The translations under genes were made by a program, and so were the position numbers. Below, in pieces: positions 12,413 through 23,736 of a stretch of 64,000 nucleotides of DNA. The stretch's first letter is position 1. Every line of letters starts with the position of its first letter. The notes below the pieces were generated by a model that was given only the letters and a program-made list of their open reading frames with translations, searched no databases and was not told where the DNA came from. The stretch comes from Crossaster papposus (lineage: Eukaryota > Echinodermata > Asteroidea > Velatida > Solasteridae): contig JBAIAA010000451.1 in the NCBI GenBank assembly GCA_037893245.1, positions 1-64,000 of the forward strand, written 5' to 3'.

Positions 12413-12875
12413 GGGAATGCAATCGTGCGGGGAATACAATCTTGCGGGGAATGCAATTGTGGGGGTGACGGGGAATGCATTCGGTGGCGGGGAATGCATT
12501 CGGTGGCGGGGAATGCATTTGGTGGCGGGGAATGCATTCGGTGGCGGGGAATGCATTCGGTGGCGGGGAATGCATTCGGTGGCGGGGAATGCATTCGGTG
12601 GCGGGGAATGCATTCGGTGGCGGGGAATGCATTCGGTGGCGGGGACTGCATTCGGTGGCGGGGACTGCAATCGGTGACGGGGACTGCAATCGGTGACGGG
12701 GACTGCAATCGGTGACGGGGACTACAATCGCGCGGGGACTGCAATCGCGCGGGGACTGCAATCGCGCGGGGACTGCAATCGCGCGGGGACTGCAATCGCG
12801 CGGGGAATGCAATCGCGCGGGGAATGCAATCGCGCGGGGAATGCAATCGCGCGGGGAATGCAATCGTGCGGGTGG
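12413..12875. repeat. minisatellite, 19-bp units passing to 17-bp units
   Basis: About 25 head-to-tail units. The first block repeats GGGGAATGCATTCGGTGGC (19 bp), then GGGGACTGCAATCGGTGAC (19 bp), then GGGGACTGCAATCGCGC and GGGGAATGCAATCGCGC (17 bp). The ORFs on both strands across it are by-products: 19 and 17 are not multiples of 3, and no unit contains a stop in any frame. Confidence 0.97.
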
Positions 12876-14270
12876 GGATTACAATATTTTGAGTTGTCTG
12901 AGTGCGCGTGCGGGGAAAACAATTTTACCGATACGTTTTCCTTTCTCTACGATACAACAAACATTTGTGTCATGGATTTCTACCTTGTGCTTTTGTAACG
13001 TGTATATTTATTAGTGACTCAAATTGACTCAAGCTAAATACATGACTCAACTCGACTACACACCGTGACTCGACTCGACCATCTTGACCTAATGACTCGA
13101 CTCGACTCGAGTCACTTTTTTTTTAAATGACTCTACTCGACTTGAGTCACAACAATCAGTGACTCCTTACAACTCTGCTTTCTTGTTATAGGCCTAGTAT
13201 AGGTGAAATGTAGTACATGTATATGGCAAAAGAATTGCCTGTTAAATCACCATTTGTATTGTTATTTCATCGGTAAACTATCGGCAATTTACATCTCGTA
13301 TCATAATTCGTACAATAGACAATTCTCATCAAAAACTAACAATGACAAGTTTTTAGTTGGCAAAATACAAAATACAACTGTATACAATGAAATGAGCCAA
13401 TACGGTGCAGATAAATCTCTTTCAAGAAGAGCAAAAAAACCCAATTATACAGGGTCAACTTGAGCTGACAATAGCAGTACATAGGCAAATACAAAGCATT
13501 ATGCTTGGCATAGACAAACACCCCGAATGTGAGGTATTTGTACTGTGATCCTGTTAACAGTTACCACTATTGTGTAGTCAATTACAATCCCTGAATACAA
13601 GGAACAGTTTCCTCCTTTTTCTTCGGCTTCGCCATCTGGCAAACCAAGTAAATAACACTTTAAAGTACTCAAGCTAACTACATGGAGGTTATCATTAAAA
13701 AAACACTCACAGTAGGAGAAACAAGAACTCCTCCTGTCACCTCGACATTACAAAGTTAGCCGCTTAAAACTGGCTCAATAACAAGTATCTAAAATTGTAT
13801 CTACCACTTCAACTGTATGACAACACGTATGACTGTAATTCAGTATCTTCACTAGGCTTTTCAAAGAATTAAAAATTGCAGTGAATATATCATTCAATGC
13901 AGCTTCAATGCTATTTACCACACCTCTACCAACAGGACATACACCTTTATCATATTCACGTAAAATATATGTGAATGCACAAACTATGGTCTCAGCTAAA
14001 GCACTATGTGACTTAGAAATAAAGTCTGGCACAGACATGGCTGGGATACACGTCTGGCAATGTACACATTATGACTTGTTAAAATACAGTATCAGACCTA
14101 AATCACTGACTTAAAATCCATCTAGTCTGCACACAGTTTGCACAGTCAAAAATAATTATGTCTAACCACACTAAAAGTACAATTGCAATTAATTCAAAAA
14201 TCCTCAAATTGACACAAACTTGACACAAAGATTTAAATGTCTAACCACACACAAAAACAATCGATCTAAC
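12876..14270. other. no gene recognised
   Basis: Intergenic. At 13015-13170 there is a run of GACTCGACTCGA-type repeats in both orientations, probably another decayed tandem-repeat arm. The rest shows no domain or structure that I can support. Confidence 0.5.
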
Positions 14271-14274
14271 TTAA

Positions 14275-14643
14275 AGGGATCGTATACTTTTGGTAATTGG
14301 AACCCATTGTTTGTTTCAATCCTATATAGTTATAGATATACCATAAAACTAACCTCATTTCAAAAGGTGTTAGCGATTTCGAGATATTGCCAAAAGTCTG
14401 GAGCGGTTATTTCCACGCAGAAAGAATAATCTGCATTGGAATAGTGAGAAACGTCACTGCAGTAACGCTTCTTAGATTCAAATTTGTGGACATAAAAAGT
14501 GACATCTTTTTCCATAACCGCAGTACTTCAAAGTGAAACGTTTCTAAAAATGCATTATACTATCCAAAGCTGCTGTAGTTCTTACCAAGTAAGTTTTTAT
14601 TGCCATTAATTTTTGGAGTAATTACCAAACGTATACGATCCCT
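14275..14643. mobile_element. MITE family B, copy 1 (TTAA target)
   Basis: Flanked by TTAA on both sides (14271-14274 and 14644-14647). The termini are AGGGATCGTATACTTTTGGT and the inverse ACCAAACGTATACGATCCCT. Non-coding, 369 bp. A second, larger copy lies at 41574-42575. TTAA duplication is typical of piggyBac-, Kolobok- or Sola3-type transposases; which one is unknown. Confidence 0.9.
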
Positions 14644-14647
14644 TTAA

Positions 14648-16215
14648 GTTTAAGCACAGGCCTAAAAAACTGTCTCTAAAATAATTTTATAATTAATTAT
14701 TATTTTCAAACAGATTCATCGGAGGCACAACTGCCTAAAAACTGAACTGATCTAGCTTATCTACAAAATAGTAAAATATCATTAAACACAATTCTATAAA
14801 TATAATTATACAATGAAAATTACGCAGCACATAATGTAACCGAAATGTGTCGATTAAATCCTGTCAATGCTGGGTATAGGCACGAATCACATCAATATTT
14901 CGCGACAATAAATGCGCGGAAGCGAACGCGTACATGTAGTTCTCATTTAGGAGAAAATATAATGTCCAGCACAAAACATATCCGGATAAAAGTACGTCGT
15001 CACTTATTTTATTAAATGCACAGTTATAACTATAAGGCGTAGTAAACAAATATGCCACAGCAATACAACATGAAGGTTAAATGTCAACACATGGCTATCT
15101 GCACTTTACATGTACGTACGCTATAAAATATGTCGGCAAATGAGCAGCCAATTTAATTGTTCGTGCCTTCGAAATAAAGCGATTTTGCCTCTCCAGATTT
15201 TGCCGTGTTTTAAATTTAAATTAGGGCATTCATTTTAGTTTTGAAACATTTAAATTTATTAAGCAATTTGTTCAATTTAGCATATCGTCGATCTTTTATG
15301 TGACGCACATAGAAGAGGCAGATCGTAAATTTCGTCAAGAGACAATCAATTTCGATAATTGATTGCACAAATGACGCAAATGCCTGCCCAATAATGAATT
15401 TGAATGACCGAAAATACGCATTGAAAACAGTCCTGCGAATTGAAATGCTGTTTTGTTGAATTGTAGAATGGTTGTTAATGGTTATTTTGACACAAATGTA
15501 CATTTGCCTAGTTATAAAAACGAAATTTAAATACCATTTTCAGCAGCATTCGATTTCGCGCAAAATAGTATGACGCAGTGGTTAAATTGACCGCTCGTTT
15601 GCCGAAATTGACCGGAAAACCTATAGTACAATCTGACAATATAATAATGAAATACAGGGTCGCAAAAATGACAGAATAATTATCTCACAAAAATATAAAA
15701 CAAATTACAACGTTAATCACTATTAAATTACAAGGTTACCCTCCCACGTGGTTTACATTATTAGGAGCATGGCCGGAGCTATAGTTCGTGAATTGCCATT
15801 ACGACCGAGGATTCCCTATTGTGTTTTCCTTTATTCCTTTACTGAAACCTAACCCCATTGCTTTGCGCTTATCTTGGCGATCGAGGACAAAGAAACCGTC
15901 CTTCGAGGATCTTTTGTTCCTTTTGTTCCCGATCCTCGATCGCAAAAGGAAACAAGCACTATACTCCCCAGAAAAACGAGTTAATTTATTTGTTTATCAG
16001 TTTATGTTGATCTTCTCTGCTCGAAGCCCACAGGAGAAAACTCGCTACAAGTTTTATGGACCCATGCAAATCACTTGCAAAACTTGTATGCAGTGTAGTC
16101 GATCAACAGTTTCAACCTGAAAATGTTCGCCTTTTGTGCACAAGAAACCACATTATGCATTAGTACTGTATGTAAGTAATTGAAGTGATGCATACAACGT
16201 GTGTATACATTGACA
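14648..16215. other. no gene recognised; one small foldback inside
   Basis: AT-rich intergenic DNA. The only structure I can support is the CGATCGAGGATC foldback at 15801-15942, listed separately. Confidence 0.5.
15801..15942. mobile_element. small foldback element with CGATCGAGGATC ends, copy A
   Basis: The left end is ACGACCGAGGAT and the right end ATCCTCGATCG. Related in inverted orientation to 59118-59299, sharing TTTCCTTTATTCCTTTACT-like and CCTAACCCCATT stretches. The unit CGATCGAGGA recurs inside. No coding capacity. Confidence 0.7.
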
Positions 16216-16219
16216 TTAA

Positions 16220-16345
16220 AGGTAGTATACACTATTGCTGAGTGTTCGCATTATCAGAAATGGGTGGATTTGGTAAGTTGTACTTTTTAGTCAATATCGT
16301 TTAACTGATCGTCCGAAGTTTTACAATCATGAAATATATGGACCA
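16220..16345. mobile_element. MITE family A, partial copy 1
   Basis: Begins after TTAA (16216-16219) with AGGTAGTATACACTATTG and continues through GGGTGGATTTGG and GAAGTTTTACAATCATG, as in the other A copies, then loses similarity. The 3' end is missing. Confidence 0.75.
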
Positions 16346-17301
16346 CCAGTTTGGTTACCTCATCCAAAAAAACCATATTCAATGTATTGAGACAAATTCG
16401 TGCCTTACTTACAACGTTGCCATGTCTCCTCACATAATATAAAGAACGCTTATCTAAACCTAAACTTTCCCCTCTTTATAATAGACTCATCTACTTAAGT
16501 ATTTATTTTTATCAAATGTCTCTATAAACATTCTATCATCACACTGCATTTTCTTCCACAGCCAAACACAAAGAAGACGGACACTTTGCTCTTTAAACTT
16601 TACCATTGCCCAACTAACTGTGTGATATTTTCTGTATTTACCCGCTTTCCTAGATTGTTTTTCTCACTTCCGTGTGAACTCTAAAATCTCTGTCTAAAAC
16701 CCTCTCTAAAAGACTGTTTTCGTTGCGGGATCACCTCTTTGACCATGTTTCAATTTCTCTTGCTGTTTAGATCAGTGGAATATTTACATATACGTGTACA
16801 GTCGGCTCTCGTTTGTACAGACTCAGCCGGACCTGGACAAAATAAATGCACAGTCTGTTTTGTTAATGTTCATGTGTATTTCTGTTTTAATGTCATTGTT
16901 TGTTTTGCCCCAAAATGAAGTAAATGAAAATGTAAATGGATGCCGGCAAAAAAGGGGAAAAGGCGTTTGTTTTATATTTATGTTGTTTTTCGCGTTTGCT
17001 GTCCTGATTGGGATAATGCTCAGCTATATAGACTGGTGCTTCAAAGGACTCGTGTTATTTTAATCAGAAACGAGTCGGGGTACGATGCACCAAGATAAAT
17101 GTTCCCAATGCCGCACTCGTATCACGTCGATCGGGATCCAAATTCTCTTTTATTTCTTGGAAATAACAGGTCATGTGCTAATGCAAATTCACAGGCAGCC
17201 TTATAATGTACATGTACTTCCTACCAAACCGGTAATTTCAGCTGCCCCCAAAAATGACACCGATAAAAAATTAAAAATAGAATGTCGCGTAAACGTTAAT
17301 G
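16346..17301. other. no gene recognised
   Basis: Intergenic. An open frame at 16794-17063 would encode a short protein with two hydrophobic stretches, but it starts at GTG and has no other support. Confidence 0.45.
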
Positions 17302-17305
17302 TTAA

Positions 17306-17646
17306 AGGTAGAACAGGGCCTACACCATTGATTGCTTGAATTATCATGAATGGGTGGATTTGGGGATTGAATTTTCTAGTAAATATCGTATAATTGATCT
17401 GTTTGAAGTTTTACAATCATGGATGCCCAGGAAAGCAACACAAACGGCGTTCGTTTTCAACCGGCGTCGGGCAGTGGTTCTTATGTTGTTCTTTTTTTTT
17501 CCACGATCGCCGTAACAATTATAAAATATCTAGCGCAATCATTTGGTTGGATGCCTACTTTAATTATTTACTTTCAAATAAGTAAGATATTTCTTAATAA
17601 TTCGGTAGTGAAAATAATCGATATATGCAAATGGGGTATCCTACCT
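17306..17646. mobile_element. MITE family A, copy 2 (TTAA target)
   Basis: TTAA (17302-17305) precedes AGGTAGAACAGGGCCTACAC, and the right end GGGGTATCCTACCT is followed by TTAA (17647-17650). The interior contains GAATTATCATGAATGGGTGG and GATATTTCTTAATAATTCGG, shared with 31938-32292 and 44511-45336. Its right flank is the insertion site of FB-2. Confidence 0.88.
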
Positions 17647-17661
17647 TTAAGTTACTCGTTC

Positions 17662-19076
17662 ACTCTAAAAACAGATTGGTTAAAAGACCAACCAATCTAA
17701 TTGGTTGACCCCATATTGGTTGTTTTTAACCAATGTGTTGGTTAAAGCGTAACCAATGCGTTGGTTGTCCGTCAACCAGTCATATTGGTTGACGGTATCA
17801 ACCAATCTATTGGTCATTTATAACCAATATATTGGTTGTCCTTCAACCAGTCATATTGGTTGAGCTTGTAACCAAGGTATTAACCAATATATTGGTTATT
17901 CATAACCAATATGTTGGTTGTCCTTCAACCAGTCATATTGGTTGAGCTTGTAACCAAGGTATTAACCAATCTATTGGTTATTCATAACCAATATGTTGGT
18001 TGTCCTTCAACCAGTCATATTGGTTGAGCTTGTAACCAATTGTATTAACCAATCTATTGGTTATTCATAACCAATATATTGGTTGTCCTTCAACCAGTTA
18101 TATTGGTTGAGCTTGCAACTAAGGTATCAACCAATCTATTGGTCATTAATAACCAATATGTTGGTTGTCCTTCAACCAGTCATATTGGTTGAGCTTGAAA
18201 CCAAGGTATTAACCAATCTATTGGTTATTCATAACCAATAGATTGGTTGGCCTTCAACCAGTCATATTGGTTGAGCTTGTATACAGCAACTGACCAATCA
18301 GAAGTGAGAACATTTGTTTTGACAATAGTCGATGTTAAATTGTAGTATTTAGTCCAAAATGCACTTTTTTGGCCTTAATATGTAATTATTCAAACGATTC
18401 CATGATTGAATTTAGATTTTTGTACAAACATAGTGAAAAATTCACATTACATTTCCTTTGTATTCAAATTTTGACATTATTCATAAAAAACTAGCTGTGA
18501 CTTCGTCGTGGACAAAAAAAGCGAACTATAAAACTAACAACGGCAGTAGCTAAGTTTGTAGTAAGTGTTCAGTAGGTAATAGGTTATTATTGTATTTATG
18601 TGTATTTGCAGTGTGTAATAAGTTAATTCCATTGGTATTATTTAATTACGTAATTTGTCCACGTAGGAACCAATACATAAAAACAACCAATAGTATTGGT
18701 TGTAGCCTAACCATTATAAATTGGTTGAATTAACCAATAATGTATTTTTGCATTTGTTATAACCAATGCAATTGGTTGCGTGTTAACCAATATGAATTGG
18801 TTGCAGCCCTACCATTATGTATGGTTAGTGCTATAACCAATATGGATTGGTTACGTGGTAACCAATACAAATTGGTTGGAGTCCTACCATTGTGGATTGG
18901 TTAAATTAACCAACATTGCATTGGTTGGTTTTATAACCAATATGGATTGGTTAAATAGGTAACCAATGTCATATTGGTTATTTTAACCAATATTTTGGTT
19001 ATCCACATATCTACCAACTGGATTGGTTGAAATCGACCAATATATTGGTTATTTTCAACCAATCTGTTTTTAGAGT
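17662..19076. mobile_element. foldback element FB-2 with AACCAAT/ATTGGTT arms
   Basis: The ends are ACTCTAAAAACAGATTGGTT and the inverse AACCAATCTGTTTTTAGAGT, flanked by GTTC on both sides (17658-17661 and 19077-19080), a likely 4-bp target duplication. The left arm (~610 bp) and right arm (~410 bp) consist of dozens of AACCAAT/ATTGGTT palindromes. In the left arm they form about six ~83-bp higher-order units containing CCTTCAACCAGTCATATTGG. The core (~18300-18660) is unique sequence with no ORF and is homologous, inverted, to the core of FB-4 (50891-51521), whose arms are different. Confidence 0.92.
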
Positions 19077-19080
19077 GTTC

Positions 19081-20080
19081 GGTTACTACCGTCACTAAAA
19101 CTTTAGTTCGGCCACTGGTTTTAGGCTTTATTTTGGAAAAAATAATTCGTCCCCCGCAAAATTAGAAAGAAAACAACCTGTGCCAGGTGAAGGTGATATA
19201 TAAAGGTGAAGGTGATATGGTTTTAATATTACCTAATCCATAATCGAAAATTCGCTCAATTCTCACTATTAGTTTGTATTTGGACTGGTGTCAACACAAA
19301 GTTAATCACATCAGTTTCGTTATGGAGCAGGTCACAAATGCTAAAAACAACACAAATTAATTCTTTCAAGGGCATCATATTCTTTTAAATGTTTCCGAAA
19401 ATATTCATACGATGGAATTGGCGTCGGGTAGTGTAAATTCAATATTTGTGTATATTGTAAACATACGTCGGAAGGCCACGTCTACAATGTTGCATTTCTT
19501 TCATATGATAATATTTTAAACAAGATCAATTGTGCGGTAACAACATCTTTACCATATTGTCTTTAGGGCTGAATTCATGCATTAATTTTAAGTGCTGCAC
19601 GTGTCCGATGATCTAACGTTCTGTACGGCTTGCAAGTCCAAAACGAGTCTCGTTCATTTAGTACCGTACGCATTTTGACAATAATTTGACAATAGTTGTT
19701 AACAGCCCAAAACAAACACACTTTCCTTTGAAGGTTATAGTTTTATATAGGTTTTTCTGGCTATTTTAAAACATGTTTTTTTTTCATATTCGAATTTACC
19801 CACTCTCAAATTCAATTTCGTTCGAAGACAAATTTCACACGCTTTTACCAAACAAATTAATTTTATCCATAAAAGATAAAATACGTTATACTTGGGGCAC
19901 ATAAAGCCTAAACTCCTTTTGGCGTCGTAGGTAAAACGTTTTTAAGGTCGTTCTGAAAAAATTGCACAACCAGCAATAATAGCCCCCCCACCCTTCGGAC
20001 GGGTATATTTTAACTTTTAAGAAACGTGGCTTGGTCGTTTAGAAAGTTGCGCAAGAAGAAGGGGGAAAATAAATTCCTTA
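19081..20080. other. no gene recognised
   Basis: AT-rich intergenic DNA with no recognisable coding region or repeat family shared with the rest of the window. Confidence 0.5.
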
Positions 20081-20453
20081 CCATATAAGGTTATATCTGG
20101 TAGATATGCAAATTAATAGGTAAGATTGACCAATGGAGAACTTAAGATATCCTACCTTGACCAATGAGAAGAAAAGACAGTCCGAAGAGTTTGGGTATTT
20201 AACCCAGAACACGAGGCATTCGGGCCGCCAATTTGGTTGCAGCTATCAGCAACTCAGAAAAAAATTGTTGACCAAAACTTCTTAATTTGTTGTTATTATC
20301 TGCACTTCCAACTGCTCCGACGCTTCGAGGCCCTGTCAACCGGACAACTCTCCATTCGTCCAACCGGACGAAACCACTTGTGGACGAAACACTTGTCTAT
20401 AATCAGACAATTCCTCGTATACGTCTAACCCGACAATTTCCGTTTAGCTAGGA

Positions 20454-20870
20454 GTGGAAGATTTGCTGGCCACCTCTTCGGACATGCCGTACCGAAAGAA
20501 CGCCGTAGCTAGCCGCCGACCCGGTCGCACACCTGCGAAAGGGAGAGGGCGCGGGGCAGCTGTACTGTGCCTGCCCTGCACCAGGAGCCGTCTGCTAGAG
20601 GCAGCGGACGCGGGGCAGCTGTGCCTGCCCAGCAACCAGGAGCCTAGGCCGCCAACCCGTCGTGGCTGCGGTCGACCCCGAGGAAACCCAAGCTCGGTCT
20701 CAGATCCGGATGTTCTGCACCCAGAGACCCAGCCGCCAACCTCCGTCGTGGATGTGCATCCTCCTCGCCGCCATCATGATGAAAATGAACTGCTACACCA
20801 TGACAACAACATGAACAATAACACTGATCCGTTCGCGGGTCCTAGTGCATCCTCCTCGCCGCCATCATGA
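20454..20870 (+). pseudogene. N-terminal gag-like ORF fragment with tandem duplication
   Basis: A low-complexity ORF rich in Pro, Arg, His and Asn that ends in Ser/Pro. A ~91-bp segment beginning CATCCTCCTCGCCGCCATCA is present twice head to tail (about 20756-20846 and 20847-20937). The second copy brings the TGA that ends the frame. Probably the N-terminal part of the gag at 21138-21881; no domain is recognised. Confidence 0.5.
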
Positions 20871-21137
20871 TGAAAATGAACTGCTACACCATGACAACTA
20901 CATGAACAATAACACTAATCCGTTCGCGGGTCCTAGTACTAGCACTAGCGGAGTAAGCGGTGTGGGTGCCAGTACAATGTTAATGATTCTCATACTGCCA
21001 TTTCAATCAGTGCAATTCAGCTAGGGGCAGATGTCCTCCCAGTACCATTATTTCAAATATGAAAGTCGTGTGCAGCGTTAGGGTTTCATGTCTCGCAATG
21101 CACGTAAGACAAAATTCGGTCAGGGGAGTACATAGAT

Positions 21138-21881
21138 TTGGCCCCACTGTATAACGACACAGCGCATGCCGTACTTTCGCGGACAGATCAGTCTAATTTA
21201 ACCTTCGGGATGGAAGGGGGCAACCTGGTCCTCAGGAAACCCGGCCCATCGCGTAGGTGCATCGAATCCTTCTCTATATGGCAATCTGCCTTTCACACAT
21301 TTATATCAATTTATCTTGACCAACACACCCAGGGATATGCACAGCTATTGAAGTACTGTGAAATTATTCGTATGGCGTCAGCACAGTTTTCCGGTTACGG
21401 GTGGCGAACATATGACGAGCAGTTTCGGTTAAAGATGGAGATTGACCCCTCCCGTTCATGGGGGGAAATTGATATGGAACTGTGGGTGACGGTTGCTGCG
21501 GTCCCGGTAACCACTAACCAATCGGGCAATCGGTTAGGTAACGCACAAGGGTGGGCCCCGGCGTCCAAAACCGGCCGCGGAACCGGCAATTGCTTTAATT
21601 TTAACAATAACCAGGGTTGTACATTTCCTCGATGTAGATACGCTCATACATGTAGTAAATGTATGCGCTCGGGCCACGGAGCATCGCAATGCTCATCAGT
21701 GGGTTCAACTTCCACTGCACCGCGTAACGCATTTACGTATCATGCGCAAACACAACCCAGGACCCGTCAACCCAGAGTTCCAATGACTAATGCAGTAAAA
21801 GGGGGGAATTTTAGTTCACCGCATACCAATTCTACGGGTTCTAACGCTGCCCATACTGCACCAGTCAACCCTCGTCCATGA
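21138..21881 (+). pseudogene. DIRS-like gag with Cys/His clusters
   Basis: 247 codons. An alpha-helical block with IWQSAFHTFISIYLDQHT and GYGWRTYDEQFRLKME resembles the gag-like ORF1 of DIRS/Ngaro elements. It is followed by a CCCH-like cluster (CFNFNNNQGCTFPRCRYAHT) directly joined to a knuckle-like CSKCMRSGHGASQC, which would bind nucleic acid. A Ser/Thr/Pro-rich tail ends at TGA, and a frame resembling the start of the RT ORF follows within ~10 bp. A start upstream is likely, because the ORF opens after stops created in the repeat-bearing N-terminal fragment. Not a host gene. Confidence 0.7.
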
Positions 21882-22276
21882 CTCGATTTGAGCAAACCCA
21901 AAACCCCGTTTGTTACCCCACGCCCATTAACCAAACAGTGTTAGATAACTGGCTGACAAAATACCCAATTGCAGATGATTGTCGCATACTAAGTAATGGC
22001 TTTAAATATGGTTTTTCGTTGGGTTATGAAGGTCCCCGTATGGGATGAACCCAAAAAAGAGACCCTGTCGGTCCATTTAAAAGTCGGGCATCACGCTGGT
22101 GAGCCGCTCGCAGCTATACCATGGTGGGGTCACTGAGATGAACCTTTATCATATATATATATGTTTGAATTTGTTTGAAGAAGTTTTTGGTCAAATAAAG
22201 GGCTGCTTTTGGCTGCAGCAAAGAACCAAGATATGTTTGTTCCACATTTGTATTGCTTCCAAGTATAATTAAGTAA

Positions 22277-22430
22277 TTTATCATTCAATTTAAACACCAG
22301 GTCGAGAATATTCGTCATTACAGACCAGATTCGTCTATAGCAACAGCTTAGACCAATTTGATCTGTAATGACGAATATTCTCAATCCAATGTATAAACAG
22401 AGGGGCCACAATTTGACATTGAATGATAAA
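22277..22430. repeat. nested inverted repeat (hairpin)
   Basis: Inner arms GAGAATATTCGTCATTACAG (22304 onward) and the near-exact inverse ending at 22382, around a ~35-nt loop. Outer arms TTTATCATTCAAT and ATTGAATGATAAA continue the symmetry. Probably a small foldback MITE. Confidence 0.8.
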
Positions 22431-23736
22431 TGACAAAATTGGTTCGGAAAAAGCTTTGTCTGGACGGAATTGAACGTGAGAGTTCGTGAATTTGAATACA
22501 AAAATGTTTTAAAATAGCATAAAACATGTTTTTTTCCCCCAATTTTAAACCTGTCTTTAACATTGAAACACCTTTATAAATACTGTCTTGTTATTCTTTT
22601 TAAACGCGTTCAAACACAAACAAGGTATTGATCGAAAATATCTAGCGATATATTATTCATTCTTCTAATTACACGCGCAATGTTTAGCTTCTGAACACAG
22701 TGTTGACGGTACTGTCGTACACAATGTTTATTCTACAATGCAACGTATTAAAGGTGTAAGATGGTAATCTTGATTGTACAATGAATTACAAGTGCCAACT
22801 ATTATTATAACTAAAGAAAATAATTATTAAAAATAAATATAGGTTTTCCAGGCCAAATTCATCACAAATTAATTCATTTTCATTAACACGCATTCAAATT
22901 CACGCATTTCCCCCTAATTCAATCAAACTAGGGTTTCTTTTTAGTTACTATTCAATTTCGTGTTTGTGCACACATGATTTCGTTCTTTTCATTCAGGTTC
23001 GTTTTGGTCGTTCTATTTCATGTATAGGCATTTAAGACTACAGTTTCACCATTCTTCAGTTGATTTTCTATACTATAGATTTTCCCGGCTAAAGCCTGTA
23101 CCCTGTATTTAGAAGAGTGTTAGGTAAAATTTGAAAAGCTATGGTGGTAAAGTTTAAAATGAAAACTAAATCTTTCGTTATTGTCCTATGATCGTTTGCA
23201 ATGGTCCTTATGTTTTATTCTTTATTTCTGCTAATGTTCGGACCATGTCAAATTAAAAAATAGCAAATGCTTTTAAGAAACAAAAGCTTAAAATTATCAG
23301 GGGGTCGTTATAAAATTAACTAAAACAAAAGGTCGTTCTTTTCATGTATATTTTTTTCCACAGTTCCTTTTCTAATCGCGTTTCTGTTCGTTCAAAAAGG
23401 CTTTACTTAAAGGTATAACGCAGAATTAGTGTAATTCTGTATTCTCTTAATTCAGAATTTGCCTTTATATAGGTAAATACGAATTTGAATGTGAACATTA
23501 AAAAATGTTTGCCAATTGATAAAATATATTGGTTGACGACCTCGTGAAGTTGAATGATCTTATTTGGCCAGTGAATGCTAACTGCTGAAATAGAATTACT
23601 CCTTTTGACTGTTGGATGCTGATGCAACAACGCTTTCATTTTGAAACGAAATTAAATGAGCCTGGTGTTAATTTGAATGATTTTGTGTTTAAATTTGGCC
23701 TGGAAAACCAATATAATATACAATAGGATACCGCGT
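22431..23736. other. no gene recognised
   Basis: AT-rich region downstream of the fibrinogen-domain gene. No exon, domain or clear repeat boundary was recognised. It may include the 3' UTR of that gene. Confidence 0.5.

Larger units (their letters stand above)
20080..22110 (+). mobile_element. DIRS/Ngaro-like retroelement relic, 3'-truncated
   Basis: A plus-strand relic: a possible 5' terminal or promoter region (20080-20440, with GGGTATTTAACCC), a gag-like ORF in two pieces (20454-20870 and 21138-21881), and the start of a second ORF (~21890-22045) with YPTPINQTVLDNWLTKYP and GFKYGFSLGYEGP, which resembles the beginning of the RT ORF of tyrosine-recombinase retroelements. RT, RNase H and recombinase domains are all missing. 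The assignment rests on remembered family patterns; outer limits are approximate. Confidence 0.65.

Noticed and set aside
12413-12875. CRISPR array
   Set aside because: Units are contiguous without spacers and the window is clearly eukaryotic.
12374-12922. Long overlapping ORFs on both strands
   Set aside because: By-products of a 19/17-bp tandem repeat with no stop codon in any frame; no start context, no domain.
16794-17063. Small two-helix membrane protein
   Set aside because: GTG start, no conservation evidence, AT-rich DNA readily gives hydrophobic frames.
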